8,401 nt of DNA from an uncultured Prevotella sp. GTDB taxonomy: Bacteria > Bacteroidota > Bacteroidia > Bacteroidales > Bacteroidaceae. The stretch is taken from the NCBI GenBank assembly GCA_900548585.1, contig URLI01000059.1, positions 1 through 8,401 on the forward strand, given 5' to 3'. The notes beneath the pieces were generated by a model that was not told where the DNA came from, did not search any database, and saw nothing but the letters and a program-made list of their open reading frames with translations. Shown here one piece after another: positions 6,969 to 8,401 of this stretch (its first letter is position 1; each line of letters opens with the position of its first letter). A program made the translations under genes and the position numbers.

Positions 6969-8219
6969 CTATTCCTCGTATTTCTCATAAAGGAAGTCAT
7001 TGTAAGGGTATTTCTGCACATGCAGTTGCCTCACCTTGGCATACAGCCTCTCGCGCAGCAGGTCTACGTTGACCTTCTTCTTAGCCGATATGAATATGCA
7101 GTCGTCGTTCATCTTCGCCATCCACGTCTTTTCCAGCTCGTCGAGCGTGATGTTCTCGCGTGTCGGCGGCGTGAGGTCATCCTCCTCTTTCTCCACCCAA
7201 CTGTATGCGTCGATCTTGTTGAACACGACCATCTGCGGCTTGTCGGCCGCCCCGAGTTCCTTCAGGGTGTTGTTCACCACGTCAATCTGTTCCTCGAAGT
7301 CAGTGTGCGATATGTCCACCACATGCACCAGCATGTCGGCCTCGCGCACCTCGTCGAGCGTCGATTTGAACGAGTCGACGAGGTCTGTGGGCAGTTTGCG
7401 TATGAAGCCCACGGTGTCTGCGAGCAGGAACGGCAGGTTGTCCACGACCACCTTGCGCACCGTGGTGTCGAGTGTGGCGAAGAGTTTGTTCTCTGCGAAC
7501 ACGTCGCTTTTCGACAGCAGGTTCATAATCGTCGATTTTCCCACGTTGGTGTATCCCACGAGCGCCACGCGTATCAGCCGCCCCCGGTTCTTCCGCTGCG
7601 TCGTCTTCTGCCTGTCAATCTCTATGAGCCGCTGTTTCAGCAGTGTGATGCGCTGCAGGATTATGCGGCGGTCCATCTCCAGCTGCGTCTCTCCAGGTCC
7701 GCGCAGTCCCACGCTTCCCTTTCCGCCTCCCGAGCCGGAGCCGCCGCCCTGCCGCTCGAGGTGGGTCCACAGCCGCTGCAGTCGCGGCAGCATGTAGCGG
7801 TATTGCGCCAGCTCCACCTGCGTCTTTGCGTTCGCCGTCTGCGCCCTCATGGCGAAGATGTCGAGGATGAGCGACGTGCGGTCGAGGATTTTCACCTTCA
7901 GTTCCTTCTCGATGTTGCGTATCTGCTTGGCAGACAGTTCGTCGTCGAACACCACCATGCCTATTTCGCGTCCGTTGTCTTCCTCGTCCCTTATGTATTG
8001 GCTTATCTCGCCGAGTTTTCCCTTTCCCACGTATGTCGTCTGGTTCGGGGCAACCATTTTCTGCACGAACCGCCTCACGCACACCGCGCCTGCCGTGTCC
8101 GCGAGAAATTCCAGCTCGTCGAGGTATTCCTTGGTCTTGGCCTCGTCCTGCTCCCTCGTGGTGATGCCCACCAGCACCGCAGTCTCGGCCTTGGCCTCGG
8201 ATATTACAAATTCCTTCAT
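6969..8219 (-). CDS. hflX: Ribosome-associated GTPase HflX
   Basis: In characterised bacteria HflX is a cytoplasmic GTPase that binds ribosomes and splits stalled 70S particles under heat shock or antibiotic stress. The 416-residue protein has the full architecture. An N-terminal HflX domain (about 12-115, with VGKGKLGE at 64-71) is followed by a coiled-coil linker (about 120-205) containing the glycine-rich stretch GGGSGSGGGKGSVGLRGPGE (158-177). The G domain (about 215-400) has G1 GYTNVGKST (222-230), switch I around Thr252/253, G3 DTVG (268-271), G4 NKID (334-337) and G5 SAK (378-380). No motif is damaged. The ATG at 8219 lies about 28 bp from the promoter -7 box and lacks a Shine-Dalgarno sequence. 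It is the first gene of the leftward series and ends with TAG. Confidence 0.97.
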   Translation of the reverse strand: MKEFVISEAKAETAVLVGITTREQDEAKTKEYLDELEFLADTAGAVCVRRFVQKMVAPNQTTYVGKGKLGEISQYIRDEEDNGREIGMVVFDDELSAKQIRNIEKELKVKILDRTSLILDIFAMRAQTANAKTQVELAQYRYMLPRLQRLWTHLERQGGGSGSGGGKGSVGLRGPGETQLEMDRRIILQRITLLKQRLIEIDRQKTTQRKNRGRLIRVALVGYTNVGKSTIMNLLSKSDVFAENKLFATLDTTVRKVVVDNLPFLLADTVGFIRKLPTDLVDSFKSTLDEVREADMLVHVVDISHTDFEEQIDVVNNTLKELGAADKPQMVVFNKIDAYSWVEKEEDDLTPPTRENITLDELEKTWMAKMNDDCIFISAKKKVNVDLLRERLYAKVRQLHVQKYPYNDFLYEKYEE

Positions 8220-8246
8220 TAATGAAATGATATTCTATGACCGCGA

Positions 8247-8277
8247 CAAAATTACGAATAATTCCGCGAAATGCCAA
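8247..8277 (-). promoter_or_regulatory. Bacteroidetes-type sigma promoter of hflX
   Basis: On the minus strand, TAATTTTG (8254 down to 8247) matches the Bacteroidetes -7 consensus TAnnTTTG exactly. A TTG (8277 down to 8275) stands 20 bp upstream, in the range known for the -33 element. A start site near 8240 would leave a leader of roughly 20 bases before the hflX ATG. This is the only full -7 match I found in the gaps ahead of the genes, and it supports Bacteroidetes origin. Confidence 0.75.
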
Positions 8278-8349
8278 GCGATGGTTAGGTTTTTGTTTCA
8301 AAAGGCGTTGCCGGGAGCCGTGGAGGTTGATTTCCGGGAGTTAGTGATT

Positions 8350-8366
8350 GAGACCTCTGCAAAACC
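8350..8366. mobile_element. Possible insertion-sequence end (weak)
   Basis: GAGACCTCTGCAAAACC resembles, from memory, terminal inverted repeats of some Bacteroidetes insertion sequences that begin GAGAC and contain TGCAAAA. If it is real, the element would extend rightward out of the window. No transposase frame, partner repeat or target duplication can be seen in the 51 bases that follow, so this rests on motif resemblance only. The rest of 8278-8401 shows no gene. Confidence 0.2.
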
Positions 8367-8401
8367 TTCATTTATAGAGAAATTTCCATTTAGTTGTGTT
8401 T

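Noticed and set aside
6927..8222. Plus-strand open frame of 431 codons opposite hflX
   Set aside because: Antisense shadow of a fully motif-conserved HflX; the composition (Val, Leu, His, Arg) is typical of such shadows and there is no domain signal.

Overview
The window looks like chromosomal DNA of a Bacteroidales bacterium, probably Prevotellaceae-like. Three things point there: a member of the DUF4954 beta-helix family, which as I recall is essentially confined to Bacteroidetes; a textbook Bacteroidetes promoter (TAnnTTTG with an upstream TTG) in front of hflX; and start codons that lack Shine-Dalgarno sequences. Genus-level assignment is inference. Coding DNA is fairly GC-rich, and the intergenic stretches are more AT-rich.

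All four recognisable genes lie on the minus strand, so they read from right to left. A promoter at about 8247-8277 drives hflX (ribosome-associated GTPase, 6969-8219). A 98-bp gap holding a small GC-rich hairpin leads to a DUF4954 protein of unknown function (5011-6870). After 26 bp comes a secreted or periplasmic M16 zinc peptidase (2087-4984). After another 84 bp, which holds a branched hairpin, comes a class I iron-sulfur fumarase (356-2002). A terminator-like hairpin at 301-330 closes the series. The gaps are short and no further canonical promoter is visible, so one long transcript is possible, but the 84-bp and 98-bp gaps could hide internal starts.

The genes do not form an obvious pathway. 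Fumarase is central (reductive TCA, fumarate respiration) metabolism, HflX rescues stalled ribosomes, the M16 peptidase degrades peptides outside the cytoplasm, and the DUF4954 protein is unassigned. This looks like an ordinary core-genome neighbourhood, and I see no defence system, CRISPR array or prophage.

The unexplained DNA is at the left edge (1-355). It holds four tandem 22-bp units (73-160), each centred on a 17-bp near-palindrome, then a run of small palindromes, a 13-bp perfect inverted repeat (248-285) and the fumarase terminator. The array resembles a multi-site operator or a dispersed repeat and is the most interesting element here. At the far right (about 8350 onward) a short motif is reminiscent of an insertion-sequence end, at low confidence.
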